Shown here: positions 26,384 through 35,425 of the stretch, in pieces
Layout of the letters: each line of letters starts with the position of its first letter
How positions within the stretch are numbered: the stretch's first letter is position 1
From: Martinezella multihospitum
GTDB taxonomy: Bacteria; Pseudomonadota; Alphaproteobacteria; Rhizobiales; Rhizobiaceae
Length of the DNA: 64,000 bases
Reading direction: 5' to 3'
Assembly (NCBI RefSeq): GCF_900094585.1
Contig: NZ_FMAG01000001.1
Coordinates: 558,001-622,000, forward strand
The notes under the pieces: generated by a model
The model's input: the letters and a program-made list of their open reading frames with translations, nothing else
Told to the model about the DNA's origin: nothing
The model's database searches: none
Position numbers and translations under genes: made by a program

Positions 26384-28024
26384 TCAATTCTCCAGGCGCC
26401 ATTTGAGTATCACACCACCCTTTTCATTCTGGTCCAGGGCGGGAATGGCCGAGAGGAGCCGGCGCGTATAGGCCTCCTTCGGGTGATCGAAAATCATGTC
26501 GCGGTCGCCTTCCTCAATGATACGCCCGTCCTGCATGACGACGACGCGGTCGGCGACCTGTTCGACGACACCGAGGTCGTGGCTGATGAAGAGGCAGGAG
26601 AAGCCGTAGCGCTTCTGCAGGTTGGAGAAGAGCTCAAGCACCTGGGCCCTGACCGTCACATCGAGCGCGGAAACCGGTTCGTCGGCAATGAGAAAGCGGG
26701 GGCGCCGGGCGATGGCACGGGCGATCGCCACGCGTTGCCGCTGGCCGCCCGACAGTTCATGCGGGTAGCGGTTGGCGTAGTCATTGCTAAGACCGACTTC
26801 CTCCAGCGTTTCCAAGGCCCGCTTGCGCTTGGCGTTACCCTCGAGGTCCGGCACGAGCCTGAGCGCCTCCTCGACCAGCGCCTGGATCGTCATGCGCGGA
26901 TCGAGCGAGGAATAGGGATCCTGGAAGACCATCTGACAATTCAGACGGTAATCGCGCCAGTCTTCATCACGTGACCGGCCCTGAAAGCGAATGTCGCCTC
27001 CGCTCTCCTTGACGAGACCGGCAATGGTCCGGCCGAGCGTCGTCTTTCCCGAACCCGATCCACCAACCAGTGCGACAACTTCACCTTCATGGATATCGAC
27101 GCTGACGCCGTGCAACGCGCGCTTGGGACTTCCCTTTTTGAGCAGCGACTTGCGACCGGCATAATCGACCACGATGTTACGGGCAGAAACCATCGGCGCC
27201 CGCGAGGTATCGATGCGGCGGGCTTCGCTACGGAACGGCAGAGAAGACAGGAGCTTCTTCGTATAGGCATGCTGCGGTGCCTCCAACAGATCCTCCGTGC
27301 GCCCCTGCTCGACGACCGCACCCTTTTCCATGACAACGATATGGTTCGTGTATCGCGCCACCATGGGCAGATCGTGACTGATAAGAAGAACGGCCGTTCC
27401 CTCCGCCCGCGTGAGGTCGACCATGAGCTCCATCACATCGCGCTGGATGACGGCATCGAGTGCGGTGGTCGGCTCGTCGGCGATCAGGAGCGCCGGCTTC
27501 AGGAGCATGACGGAGGCAAGCATGATGCGCTGGCGCATGCCGCCGGAAAACTCATGCGGGTAGGAGGTGAGCGCCCCTTCCGGATCGCGAATCCCGACAC
27601 GCTTCAGCATGTCGAGAATGCGCAGGCGGCGTTCATCGGGCGAGAGCTTGGTGTGGAGAACAAGCCCCTCCTCCAGCTGTCGGCCGATCGTCATAGACGG
27701 ATTGAGCGAGGTCATCGGCTCCTGGAAGACGACGCCGATCTCACCACCCCGCAACTCGCGAAGCTCACGTCCCTTCATCGCCCGGACGTCGCGTCCCTTG
27801 TAAGTCACGGCTCCGCCGGCAGCGCCGATCGCCTGCGGCAGCAGCGATATCAGCGCACGGGTCGCCAGCGTCTTGCCGGAGCCGCTCTCGCCGACGATGC
27901 CGAAAATCTCGCCGGCTGCGATATCGAAACTGACGTCCTTGACCACTCTGTGGCCGGATCTTGCGACCTCGAGCGAGAGGCCGCGGACACTGAGAAGAAT
28001 GTTCCCTACTCTTTCGGATGTCAT
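26384..28024 (-). CDS. Fused DppD-DppF ATPase of a peptide ABC importer
   Basis: A 546-residue protein with two ATPase domains in one chain. Domain 1 has Walker A GESGSGKT near residue 45 and signature FSGGMRQR. Domain 2 has GGSGSGKTT near 320 and LSGGQRQRV. Each is followed by the oligopeptide-type ATPase layout, as in the YejF/GsiA style fused ATPases. It overlaps dppC-like by four bases. Cytoplasmic face of the importer. Confidence 0.92.
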   Translation of the reverse strand: MTSERVGNILLSVRGLSLEVARSGHRVVKDVSFDIAAGEIFGIVGESGSGKTLATRALISLLPQAIGAAGGAVTYKGRDVRAMKGRELRELRGGEIGVVFQEPMTSLNPSMTIGRQLEEGLVLHTKLSPDERRLRILDMLKRVGIRDPEGALTSYPHEFSGGMRQRIMLASVMLLKPALLIADEPTTALDAVIQRDVMELMVDLTRAEGTAVLLISHDLPMVARYTNHIVVMEKGAVVEQGRTEDLLEAPQHAYTKKLLSSLPFRSEARRIDTSRAPMVSARNIVVDYAGRKSLLKKGSPKRALHGVSVDIHEGEVVALVGGSGSGKTTLGRTIAGLVKESGGDIRFQGRSRDEDWRDYRLNCQMVFQDPYSSLDPRMTIQALVEEALRLVPDLEGNAKRKRALETLEEVGLSNDYANRYPHELSGGQRQRVAIARAIARRPRFLIADEPVSALDVTVRAQVLELFSNLQKRYGFSCLFISHDLGVVEQVADRVVVMQDGRIIEEGDRDMIFDHPKEAYTRRLLSAIPALDQNEKGGVILKWRLEN

Positions 28025-28839
28025 TTCAGACCTCTCATGCGCGGATCGAGCCTGTCACGCAGCGCATCGCCCAGAAGATTGATGCCAAGCAGCGTCAATG
28101 CGATGCAGAGGCCGGGGAAAAGACCAAGCCATACGGCCTGCTGGATGAGCGGCCGGCCGGCGGCCAGCATGTTACCCCAGGTCGGCGCCGGCGGCGGCAC
28201 GCCGAGACCAAGGAAGGAGAGAGCGCTTTCAGACAGAATGGCCCAACCGAACATCGAGGTCGCCAGCACGGTTATCGGCGCAAGACAGTTGGGCAGAACA
28301 TGGCGAAACATCGTGTAGAGCTCACCATTGCCCATCACTCGGGAGGCTTCGATGAATTCGCGCTCACGCAGCGAAAGAACAGCACCGCGGACGACACGCG
28401 CCATGGACGGCATATAGGCGATGCCGAGCGCGAAGATGATGCCATATTGGTTGGCACCGAAGACTGCGAGCAGACCGAGTGCCAGGAGAATACCTGGGAA
28501 GGCGAGCAGCGCGTTATTGACCGCCATGATTGTGCCATCCACCCAGCCGCGGGCGTAGCCACTGACAAGCCCGATCAAGGTGCCGAAGACCGTTGCGAGG
28601 ACGACGGTCAGCGCACCGATCCAGACGCTTGCGCGCGCGCCGACCATCAGGCGGCTCAGCACATCGCGGCCAAACTCGTCGGTTCCAAGAGGATGGACCG
28701 CGCTTGGTGTGGCAAGCCGCGCGGTGAAGGAGAGCTTCGTCGGATCGAATGGCGTCCAGAACAATCCGACAACAGCGGTGGTAAGCAGGATGGCGACGAG
28801 AAGGCCGCCGACCAGCCCATTGAGAGAAAGCTTTTTCAT
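28021..28839 (-). CDS. DppC-type ABC permease
   Basis: A 272-residue inner-membrane permease with the DppC N-terminal tail (MKKLSLNGLVGGLLVAILL), the FDPTKLSFTARLATPSAVHP and LGTDEFGRDVLSRLMVGAR segments, and the EAA-type loop (EFIEASRVMGNGELYTMFRH). It overlaps both neighbours by four bases (ATGA), consistent with tight co-translation. Confidence 0.93.
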   Translation of the reverse strand: MKKLSLNGLVGGLLVAILLTTAVVGLFWTPFDPTKLSFTARLATPSAVHPLGTDEFGRDVLSRLMVGARASVWIGALTVVLATVFGTLIGLVSGYARGWVDGTIMAVNNALLAFPGILLALGLLAVFGANQYGIIFALGIAYMPSMARVVRGAVLSLREREFIEASRVMGNGELYTMFRHVLPNCLAPITVLATSMFGWAILSESALSFLGLGVPPPAPTWGNMLAAGRPLIQQAVWLGLFPGLCIALTLLGINLLGDALRDRLDPRMRGLK

Positions 28840-29780
28840 TCGGCAACTACACGCGGATCAAAGAGAGGATAGAGAAGGTCGACGACGAGGTTGACCAGGA
28901 CGTAGGAGAGCGACACGAACAGCAGGCAGCCCTGAATGACGGGATAGTCGCGTGCGAAAATGCTATCGACCATCAATCGCCCCAGGCCGGGGATGGTAAA
29001 GACCGTCTCGATGACGGCGATACCCCCCAGCAGATTGCCCAGGATGAGACCGATCATCGTCCAGGTCGGGCCAAAGGCATTCTTGAAAGCGTGCCGCCAA
29101 AGGACGACGCCTTCAGACAGACCCTTGGCGCGAGCGTGTGTTATGTAGTCGAGACGCAGCACTTCCAGCGTCGACGCGCGCGCCATGCGGATCAAAACGC
29201 CCATCTCGTGAATGACCAGCGTCATGATCGGCAATACGAGATAAAGCAGGCCAGCGGTGATGTTGCTGCCGATCGAGACATAGCCGAGGACCGGGAGCCA
29301 GCCGAGCTTGAGGCCGAAGAAAAGCAACAAAAGCAGCCCCAGCCAGAATGTCGGAACCGACAGCAGGATGGTGGCCGTGCCCACCAAAGCCAGATCGGTC
29401 AGGCTGTTCTGACGCCATGCTGCGATCAGGCCGGCGGGAACGGCAATCAGGCTCGCTAAGAAAACCGCGACGACGACGATTTCGGCGCTTACGAGAAAGC
29501 GTGAAGCGACAAGTGGCAGCACGGCTTCGCCGTTGACAATCGATCTGCCGAAATCGCCCTGCAGCACATTACCGGCCCAGATTATGAATTGCTGCAGCAT
29601 CGACTTGTCGAGTCCGAGCTCGGTGCGCATCGCAGCAATCTGATCGGGCTGCGCCATATCGCCGAGCATCAGCGCGGCGGGATCGCCCGGAATGAAACGG
29701 ATCAAGGTAAAAACCGTCACCGCGACAAGGACAATCGTCGGCAACGCCATGAGCAGGCGGTTCAGAATGAATTTAAGCAT
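28836..29780 (-). CDS. DppB-type ABC permease
   Basis: A 314-residue inner-membrane permease and first gene of the peptide-importer operon. It shows the DppB N-terminus (MLKFILNRLLMALPTIVLVA), FIPGDPAALMLGDMAQPDQI, the EAA loop (DYITHARAKGLSEGVVLWRH) and the C-terminal SIFARDYPVIQGCLLFVS. A LysR-type box lies upstream (29862-29880). Confidence 0.93.
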   Translation of the reverse strand: MLKFILNRLLMALPTIVLVAVTVFTLIRFIPGDPAALMLGDMAQPDQIAAMRTELGLDKSMLQQFIIWAGNVLQGDFGRSIVNGEAVLPLVASRFLVSAEIVVVAVFLASLIAVPAGLIAAWRQNSLTDLALVGTATILLSVPTFWLGLLLLLFFGLKLGWLPVLGYVSIGSNITAGLLYLVLPIMTLVIHEMGVLIRMARASTLEVLRLDYITHARAKGLSEGVVLWRHAFKNAFGPTWTMIGLILGNLLGGIAVIETVFTIPGLGRLMVDSIFARDYPVIQGCLLFVSLSYVLVNLVVDLLYPLFDPRVVAE

Positions 29781-29861
29781 ATGTTCCCCGCGATTGGCGA
29801 CGGATGGCCGCCATCGGTTTCGTTGCGCAGACTATGATTGAATGAGAAAAAATCCGCAATA

Positions 29862-29880
29862 TTATGCAATTTTGTCATAA
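29862..29880. promoter_or_regulatory. LysR-type binding box upstream of the peptide operon
   Basis: TTATG-N9-CATAA, a perfect five-base inverted repeat with nine-base spacing that includes a T-N11-A pair. It lies between the LysR gene (29950) and the first permease (29780), the right place for that regulator to act. Confidence 0.5.
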
Positions 29881-29949
29881 CACTATGCAGAACCATGGAG
29901 CGGCCGGCACATCTGCTTTCCAGAGGAAAGCTACGCTAACAGAATGATC

Positions 29950-30855
29950 TCAATGATCTTTCTGAGAGATCTCCACCTGCCGCTTGAAGGCGTCGCTCAA
30001 GGCATGGGCAGCGATCGAAAGCGGCATGCCGACTGCCCTTGCCAACCCGAACTCCTGCGTCGTGCGTGGCACGAAGGGACGGTAGACCACCGGCAGGTGA
30101 CGATAGAGATTGGCATAGAAGCTGCTGATGATCGTCACGCCGAGACCGTGGGCAACATAAGAGCAAGCCGAACTGTTGGTATGCGTTTCTATCTTCACGA
30201 ACTGCTTGATGCCCGCACGCCGAAAGCTCTGGTCGAGCGCCATGCGGTTCGGTCTTTGCCGCCCGATCAGAATGAGAGGGACATCGCGCAGATTCTTGAC
30301 CGTGATCTCCTCCAGCTCAGCAAGAGGATGACCCATCGGCACCACACACACGCTTTCCCCCGTCGCGACGCGCTCGATCTCGACGCCAGGCCCGCTTTCG
30401 CCCTCCATGCGCAGGAAGCCGAAATCGATCACCCGCTGCTCGACGAGCTTGTTGATCGAGGTCGTCGTCTCGAAGAAGGTTTCGATGCGCACACCGGGAA
30501 AATCACGAATGTAATCGGCAAGCATTGCCGGCGCGAAATGTTCCCACATGCTGCTCGGCAGGCCGATACGAACGATCTCCGGTCCGGCCGCGCCGCTTCT
30601 CAGATCCTCCGCGCGGCTCGACATGCGATCGACCGCCAATAGTATGTTTTCCGCGTCGAGGGCAAGAATCTGAGCTTCCGGAGTGGGAAGGAGGCGACCC
30701 TTGTCACGCACGAAAAGCGACATCGAAAGGTCCTCCTCGAGTTGTTGGAGGAGGCGGCTGACACCGGATTGGCTCAGACCCATCGTCTTTGCCGCCGCGA
30801 TCGTCGAGCCCGTCGCCAGAAGCGTGCGTAAGACTTCCAGTTGCCTGATGTTCAT
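29950..30855 (-). CDS. LysR-family regulator, probably of the peptide operon
   Basis: A 301-residue LysR-type transcriptional regulator. The winged HTH is in residues 1-60 (MNIRQLEVLRTLLATGSTIA, then MGLSQSGVSRLLQQLEEDLS). The effector-binding domain follows (EIVRIGLPSSMWEHFAPAML). It lies immediately upstream of, and in the same direction as, the peptide ABC operon. It is about 35% like its neighbour at 30893-31798 by eye, suggesting a local duplication. Confidence 0.88.
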   Translation of the reverse strand: MNIRQLEVLRTLLATGSTIAAAKTMGLSQSGVSRLLQQLEEDLSMSLFVRDKGRLLPTPEAQILALDAENILLAVDRMSSRAEDLRSGAAGPEIVRIGLPSSMWEHFAPAMLADYIRDFPGVRIETFFETTTSINKLVEQRVIDFGFLRMEGESGPGVEIERVATGESVCVVPMGHPLAELEEITVKNLRDVPLILIGRQRPNRMALDQSFRRAGIKQFVKIETHTNSSACSYVAHGLGVTIISSFYANLYRHLPVVYRPFVPRTTQEFGLARAVGMPLSIAAHALSDAFKRQVEISQKDH

Positions 30856-30892
30856 ATGTTTGCGATCTCCCCGAACGATCCAAGCAGCGGCA

Positions 30893-31798
30893 TCATGACC
30901 AACACGAAATGCTTTGAAGAAAAAGACTGGCGACCTTGGACAGGGGGGACTTTTCCCCGCTGATCACGGTATAGACAACGGGTAGTTCCGGTTCGAACGG
31001 GATGAAGCGCAATGGCAAGGTCGCATATTCCCGGGCGATGATCTCTCCGACCAGGGCAATCCCCAGCCCCTCGGCTGCAAGCGCGCAGGCGCTCGCCACC
31101 GAATGCGCCTCCAACAAGGGTCGCTGCCGGATGCCGGCCTTGTAAAACACAGCCTCCAACTCATGCCGTACCGGCCGCTCCCTGTTCAGCATGATCAGAT
31201 CCTGCCCCTTCAAATCGCCAACCGACAAAAGGACGCTCTGAGCCTTTGGATGATCTCGATGCAGGGCACAGACGATCCTCGACGGCAAGATCTTCTCCTG
31301 CCTCAACCCTGGGCTCGAGAGTGGCAAGCGCGAGAAACCGAGATCGGCTTCGCCGTCGGCGACCATGCGCTCTATCGCCAGATAGCTGCCGGAAGCGACT
31401 TCGACGCGCATTGGTCCATTCTCTTCGAGAAAGCTCTTCACCAACTTCGGAATGCGCGTCGATGAGAGGCTGGCCGGAAAAGCGAGCCGCAGCATGATCT
31501 CGCGCGAACGACCGCTCTCAAGCTCCATTGCCGCGGTTTTCAAAGCGCGTAGCCGGTCGGAGATGACGCGGATTTCCGGGCCGAGTTGCAATCCTTCGCG
31601 GGTCGGCTGCAGCCTATTCTTTTCCCGGTCGAAAAGCCTGACACCGAGATAGTCCTCCAATTGCTGCAACAGGCGACTGACGTTCGATTGCGATATGCCA
31701 AGCTCGGCGGCGGCGGCAATCGTCGAGCCGGTCGCGGCGATAGCGTCATAGGCCTCGATATGCTTCAGGCTGATCGCCGCACTGCTGTCGCGCGCCAT
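30893..31798 (-). CDS. LysR-family regulator, divergent from the MmgE/PrpD gene
   Basis: A 301-residue LysR regulator with HTH residues in HIEAYDAIAATGSTIAAAAE and LGISQSNVSRLLQQLEDYLG, followed by an effector domain. The ATG at 31798 is preceded by GGAGATAGA, and the conserved domain begins right after it, so upstream in-frame extensions are not used. It is divergent from the MmgE/PrpD gene (31907) and probably regulates it. Confidence 0.88.
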   Translation of the reverse strand: MARDSSAAISLKHIEAYDAIAATGSTIAAAAELGISQSNVSRLLQQLEDYLGVRLFDREKNRLQPTREGLQLGPEIRVISDRLRALKTAAMELESGRSREIMLRLAFPASLSSTRIPKLVKSFLEENGPMRVEVASGSYLAIERMVADGEADLGFSRLPLSSPGLRQEKILPSRIVCALHRDHPKAQSVLLSVGDLKGQDLIMLNRERPVRHELEAVFYKAGIRQRPLLEAHSVASACALAAEGLGIALVGEIIAREYATLPLRFIPFEPELPVVYTVISGEKSPLSKVASLFLQSISCWS

Positions 31799-31906
31799 TC
31801 TATCTCCGATATCGATAGCCCTACCCGCAAACCGCATAAGATTGCGAGCTTGCAGAAAGTTGAACATTTTCCGCGAAGAACCAAACTCACGGAAAGACTT
31901 TCGTCA

Positions 31907-33271
31907 ATGGCCACCATTCTCCAGAAGATCGCGGAACAGGTTCTGTCCCGAACGACGTTCTCAAACCTCGCCATAGACAAGGCAAGAGATGCCACGGTAG
32001 ATACTATCGGCTGTATGATAGCTGGCAGGAACGACGGAAGCGTTGCGGCCCTGACCCGCGCCTTCGACCGGGAAATTGCCCAAGGCGGTGCCGCGCGGCT
32101 GGTCGGAGGCGGTTCAACCTCGTCTTCCCTTGCCGCCCTGATCAATGCAACCTCGGCACACGCTCTCGATTTCGATGATAATTTTCATCCGGCGCGAGCG
32201 CATGCATCGGCCGTGCTGGTGCCCGCGCTGCTGGCGGTGTTGTCGACTGACAGAGTTACAAGCGGAAGACAATTCCTCGAAGCCTATCTGGCCGGGCTGG
32301 AAGCGCAAGCGGCAGTCGGCTTTGGCGTCAATCCCTCTCACTACAACAGGGGCTGGCACGCGACAGCGACGGTCGGCAGCATCGGAGCCGCGGCGGGCGT
32401 GGCGCGGCTTCTCGGCGCGGGCGAAGAGGCCATCGCCGCGGCCATGAGCCTCGCAACCAGCTTCGCCTGCGGCCCGAAAGGACAATTCGGCACCACCGCC
32501 AAGCCGCTGCATGCGGGCATCGCCGCGCGCAACGCGGTGGATGCGGCGCGCATGGCGCTTGCCGGCATGAGCGGACGACTTGATATTCTCGAGCGGCGGC
32601 AAGGCTTCCTCGATCTTTTCGGGGGTGATGAGGCCAATGGCTGGGAAGGCCTCACATTCGACGACACACATATCATCGAGAGCCGCGGATTGGTAACCAA
32701 GCGCCATCCCTGCTGCGCCTCGACCCATCGCGCGATCGACGCGCTTCTGGATCTGAAGCAGGAGCATGAGCTTGCGACAGATGCCATCGTCAGGATCGAG
32801 ACCAAGGTCGGCATATCAGCTGCCCACAACCTCGCCTATCCCAATCCCACCGACGAGATGCAGGCACGCTTCTCAATGCAATATTGCCTGGCCGCAGCGT
32901 TCCTAAAAAGCTCCCTCAGCCTTTCGGACTTTACACGACAAAAGATCGATCGGCCGGAAATCCGAGAGCTTATGCCCCGCATCGAAATGCAGGCCTATTC
33001 GGCTGAAGAGGAGAAGGGCGTAGAACGCCTGCCGCACATCGTCACCGTCACGACGCGCGACGGCCGCATCTGCAGCAAATCCCGATTGCACGCGAAGGGC
33101 TCGATCGAAACGCCAATGAGTGACCAGGAACGCGACGTTAAGTTCATGGATTGTTTGCGCTGGGCAAATCAGCATGTTTCCGAAGCCTCTTTCCAACGGC
33201 TTCGCGCCCTGGCGGAGTTGGAAACCTTGTCTTGCCACGAGGTGTTTTGGAACGTGATCTCAAATGCCTGA
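31907..33271 (+). CDS. MmgE/PrpD-family protein
   Basis: A 454-residue protein of the 2-methylcitrate dehydratase/cis-aconitate decarboxylase-like family. It shows HALDFDDNFHPARAHASAVL (the family's active-site H/D region), HYNRGWHATATVGSIGAAAG, GPKGQFGTTAKPLHAGIAAR, and KRHPCCASTHRAIDAL. Members act as dehydratases or isomerases on organic acids. The ATG at 31907 is chosen because upstream in-frame codons overlap the LysR gene. Possibly it processes a product of the neighbouring amide or peptide pathways; not provable. Confidence 0.85.
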   Translation: MATILQKIAEQVLSRTTFSNLAIDKARDATVDTIGCMIAGRNDGSVAALTRAFDREIAQGGAARLVGGGSTSSSLAALINATSAHALDFDDNFHPARAHASAVLVPALLAVLSTDRVTSGRQFLEAYLAGLEAQAAVGFGVNPSHYNRGWHATATVGSIGAAAGVARLLGAGEEAIAAAMSLATSFACGPKGQFGTTAKPLHAGIAARNAVDAARMALAGMSGRLDILERRQGFLDLFGGDEANGWEGLTFDDTHIIESRGLVTKRHPCCASTHRAIDALLDLKQEHELATDAIVRIETKVGISAAHNLAYPNPTDEMQARFSMQYCLAAAFLKSSLSLSDFTRQKIDRPEIRELMPRIEMQAYSAEEEKGVERLPHIVTVTTRDGRICSKSRLHAKGSIETPMSDQERDVKFMDCLRWANQHVSEASFQRLRALAELETLSCHEVFWNVISNA

Positions 33272-33497
33272 TATCCCGAAAAAGGACAGCGCCATTAAGA
33301 TATCAAGCTTAGATCGAGCGGAGCCGAGGGACAAACTTTCCGCAATAAGCACCGAGAGTTTGTTTAATCTCTGTTTGCTCTTGAATGGGTATGAGTTTCG
33401 ACCAGTCATTCTACTGAACCGACTGACGTCGTGCATGGCGTCTTGAATAGATGTGAACGAGCGTCACCTGCGTTAACTTGGAGTGCAGGGTGGAAAC

Positions 33498-33788
33498 CTA
33501 AAGCACTGAAGGCCATCGCTGATGGGCGTGCATGACTGTGAGAATCTCAACGTCATGCACGACACGGTAGGGAATAATATAGGGGATATCTCCCAGTACC
33601 AATTCGCGCGTGCCGCTAATGCGACCAACGCGACCCGTTGCGGGAAAATCGACAAGCATGTCTACTGCCGATACGATCCGCAAAACCACTCGCGCCGCGG
33701 CGTCTGGATTATCCTTATGAATATGTGCACCAATCTCATCAAGCCGCCCCAGCGCTCTTGCCGTCCAGCGGACACGTCTTTCGCTCAT
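33498..33788 (-). CDS. RelE/ParE-family toxin (type II)
   Basis: A 96-residue toxin with the family-typical VRWTARALGRLDEIGAHIHK, AARVVLRIVSAVDMLVDFPA, TGRVGRISGTRELVLGDIPY and a C-terminal VHDVEILTVMHAHQRWP. RelE members cut mRNA on the ribosome, while ParE members poison gyrase; this one looks ParE/RelE-like of the YoeB-less type and cannot be told further. It begins inside the stop of the antitoxin (ATGA overlap). Confidence 0.88.
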   Translation of the reverse strand: MSERRVRWTARALGRLDEIGAHIHKDNPDAAARVVLRIVSAVDMLVDFPATGRVGRISGTRELVLGDIPYIIPYRVVHDVEILTVMHAHQRWPSVL

Positions 33789-34030
33789 GATTGACGAACA
33801 GACTTGATGTATTTTCCAACGACCTTAGCCACCTCGTCGTCGTTAGCGAATTCACCCCGGTTGGCTTCAGCCAAACCGGCCTCGATCTCAGCAATTTGCC
33901 ACTCTTCGCGAGCGACGTAATCCTCGATGGCCTGGGCGGCCATATAAGCGCGGGAACGATCAAGCTTTTCCGCGATCTGATCGAGCTTATTAGCCGTCTC
34001 GTCTGAAACACGCACGGTAAATGCAGCCAT
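33785..34030 (-). CDS. Ribbon-helix-helix antitoxin
   Basis: An 81-residue CopG/ParD-like antitoxin. The N-terminal MAAFTVRVSDETANKLDQIA forms the beta-strand and first helix of an RHH fold, with RSRAYMAAQAIEDYV as the second helix, and an acidic C-terminal tail to bind the toxin. The ATG at 34030 starts exactly at the domain. It autoregulates by family precedent; a palindrome lies just upstream (34064-34095). Confidence 0.87.
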   Translation of the reverse strand: MAAFTVRVSDETANKLDQIAEKLDRSRAYMAAQAIEDYVAREEWQIAEIEAGLAEANRGEFANDDEVAKVVGKYIKSVRQS

Positions 34031-34063
34031 AACACCGAACTTTCCTTGGTTCACTACGGTTAT

Positions 34064-34095
34064 CCTTGAACCATAGTGGTTCGTCAAGGTTCAAG
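34064..34095. promoter_or_regulatory. Operator-like inverted repeats of the toxin-antitoxin pair
   Basis: AACCA-TAG-TGGTT (34069-34081) is a perfect palindrome. It is nested in the wider inverted pair CCTTGAAC (34064-34071) and GTTCAAG (34089-34095). It lies 34-65 bases before the antitoxin start, where RHH antitoxins bind their own promoters. Confidence 0.5.
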
Positions 34096-34132
34096 TCTCG
34101 TGTGAGAGCGCTTCAACGAACCTTAGATGGTT

Positions 34133-34169
34133 GCTCTTGATAGGAATCGAACTGCTGAGTCCCATAATC
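34133..34169 (+). repeat. tRNA-like imperfect direct repeat, right copy
   Basis: GCTCTTGATAGGAATCGAAC and the bases after it match the segment at 3904-3940 in the same orientation (about 28 of 35 positions by eye, with a one-base offset near the end). The minus strand carries a tRNA T-arm-like GTTCGATTCC. It lies about 150 bases from the integrase remnant, which is the usual place of an attachment site. Confidence 0.42.
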
Positions 34170-34316
34170 TATAATATTCACAAATTTTCAAAGGCTTGCA
34201 GCGACGACATAGGATCAAGTGCAAAATGTGCTGAGGTAAACGCTTGATAGCCGCCGTTTCCCCCGTCTAACACCTCATAAGCAAAAACTCTTGGCTGCTG
34301 CCAAACGGAACTGGCT

Positions 34317-35222
34317 TTACTCATCTTGCGCAACTTGGCCCACCAATGCAGTGATTTGCTCCGCATCGACACCGCACTGGGTGAATTGCTCAACGAGACT
34401 GCGGGCGAGCGTTTCGACTGCATCGATGGATTGCCGAGAGGTCGCCCCGCTCGCAGACTTGCCGGCGAGCGCTGCTGCGATTTTGGCGCTGACACGCTCT
34501 GCCGCTTGCCGGGACGAGTCGGTCTGCACATGGGCGTAAATTGCGGTCGAACGCGGATTCGCATGTCCCAGGATCGCGCCGGTGAGCGCCAACGCCTCGC
34601 CCGTCGAGGTGGCGGTCGATCCCATCGTATGCCGGAGTGTATGGGGCGTGACGCCGGGCAGCTTCGCCTTGGCGATCGCTCTGCTCCACATCGTCTTGAT
34701 GCCCTGATAATGCCCGTCACCGCGTTCGGCCGGGAAGGCGAAATCCGAGCCATCGGTCTTATCGATGCTCTTGAGCAGGGCGATGGCAGCGGCTCCGAGC
34801 GAGCGCAGTGACTTTCCGGTCTTGCTGTCGCCAAGAATCAGTAGCCCCCTCATCTGCATGAAACTCCGACCAGCGCAATCCGGCGATCTCATCGCGGCGG
34901 CAGCCGGTGAGCGCCCATAGGCGAGCGATGTTGACGGCTTTGGGGTTCACACCCTCGGCTTCGAGTTCATCCAGGGCGGCGTCTAGACGGGTGACTTCCT
35001 CAAGCGTCAGGTAGCGCTCATTCCGATTGTCGGTCTTCCGAACCGCCGCCGTTTCACAGGGGTTGCGCTTCACGATCTCGCTGCATGCGCGCAGGTAAAA
35101 ACCGCCGATAGGTCTCGCACTATCTTGCAGGCGGCGCCGGCGCCACCGCGGACGATAATCCGCTTACGCGGACCAACCTTCTCGTCCTTGACGGTTTTCC
35201 CGGCCGTCACATCAGCGACGGA
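34317..35222 (-). pseudogene. Tyrosine integrase remnant
   Basis: A phage-type tyrosine recombinase broken by frameshifts. Recognisable parts in order (5' to 3' on the minus strand) are a core-binding piece (RSVADVTAGKTVKDEKVGPR, then KRIIVRGG), a shift near 35075, the catalytic-Arg piece (ALTGCRRDEIAGLRWSEF), a shift near 34850, and the HTLRHTMGS / LGHANPRSTAIYAH catalytic end. It is clearly paralogous to the intact integrase at 37957-39402 (same KRIIVRGG, TGCRR and HTLRHT blocks). The N-terminal part is replaced by AbiEii-like sequence at about 35222. Not functional. Confidence 0.8.
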
Positions 35223-35425
35223 CCGATCGATATCGACCTCACTTATCTGCCGGTGGCATCGCGCGCCGAATCGCTGGCGGCGATCGAGGCAGCACTTCTG
35301 CGCATCAAGGATCGAATTTTGCGGACCATCGATAGTGCTCATGTCTCCGAGAGCCGTCACTTCGACGGCACGCTTGCCCGATTGATCGTCCAGCGCGGCC
35401 GGACCCCAGGTGAAGATCGAAGAGC
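35221..35425 (+). pseudogene. AbiEii-like toxin fragment
   Basis: Plus-strand frame reading GPIDIDLTYLPVASRAESLA, then AIEAALLRIKDRI and LARLIVQRGR, matches the nucleotidyltransferase-fold core of AbiEii/AbiGii toxins (the SEDIDLTYLP-type motif) used in abortive-infection toxin-antitoxin systems. There is no start and no C-terminus: the left side joins the integrase remnant and the right side joins a DUF932 remnant. About 205 bases of one gene caught between two others. Assigned from motif memory, not a search. Confidence 0.55.

Noticed and set aside
33272..33497. Small plus-strand gene (33264-33446)
   Set aside because: Overlaps the MmgE/PrpD end, has no ribosome binding site and no recognisable motif.
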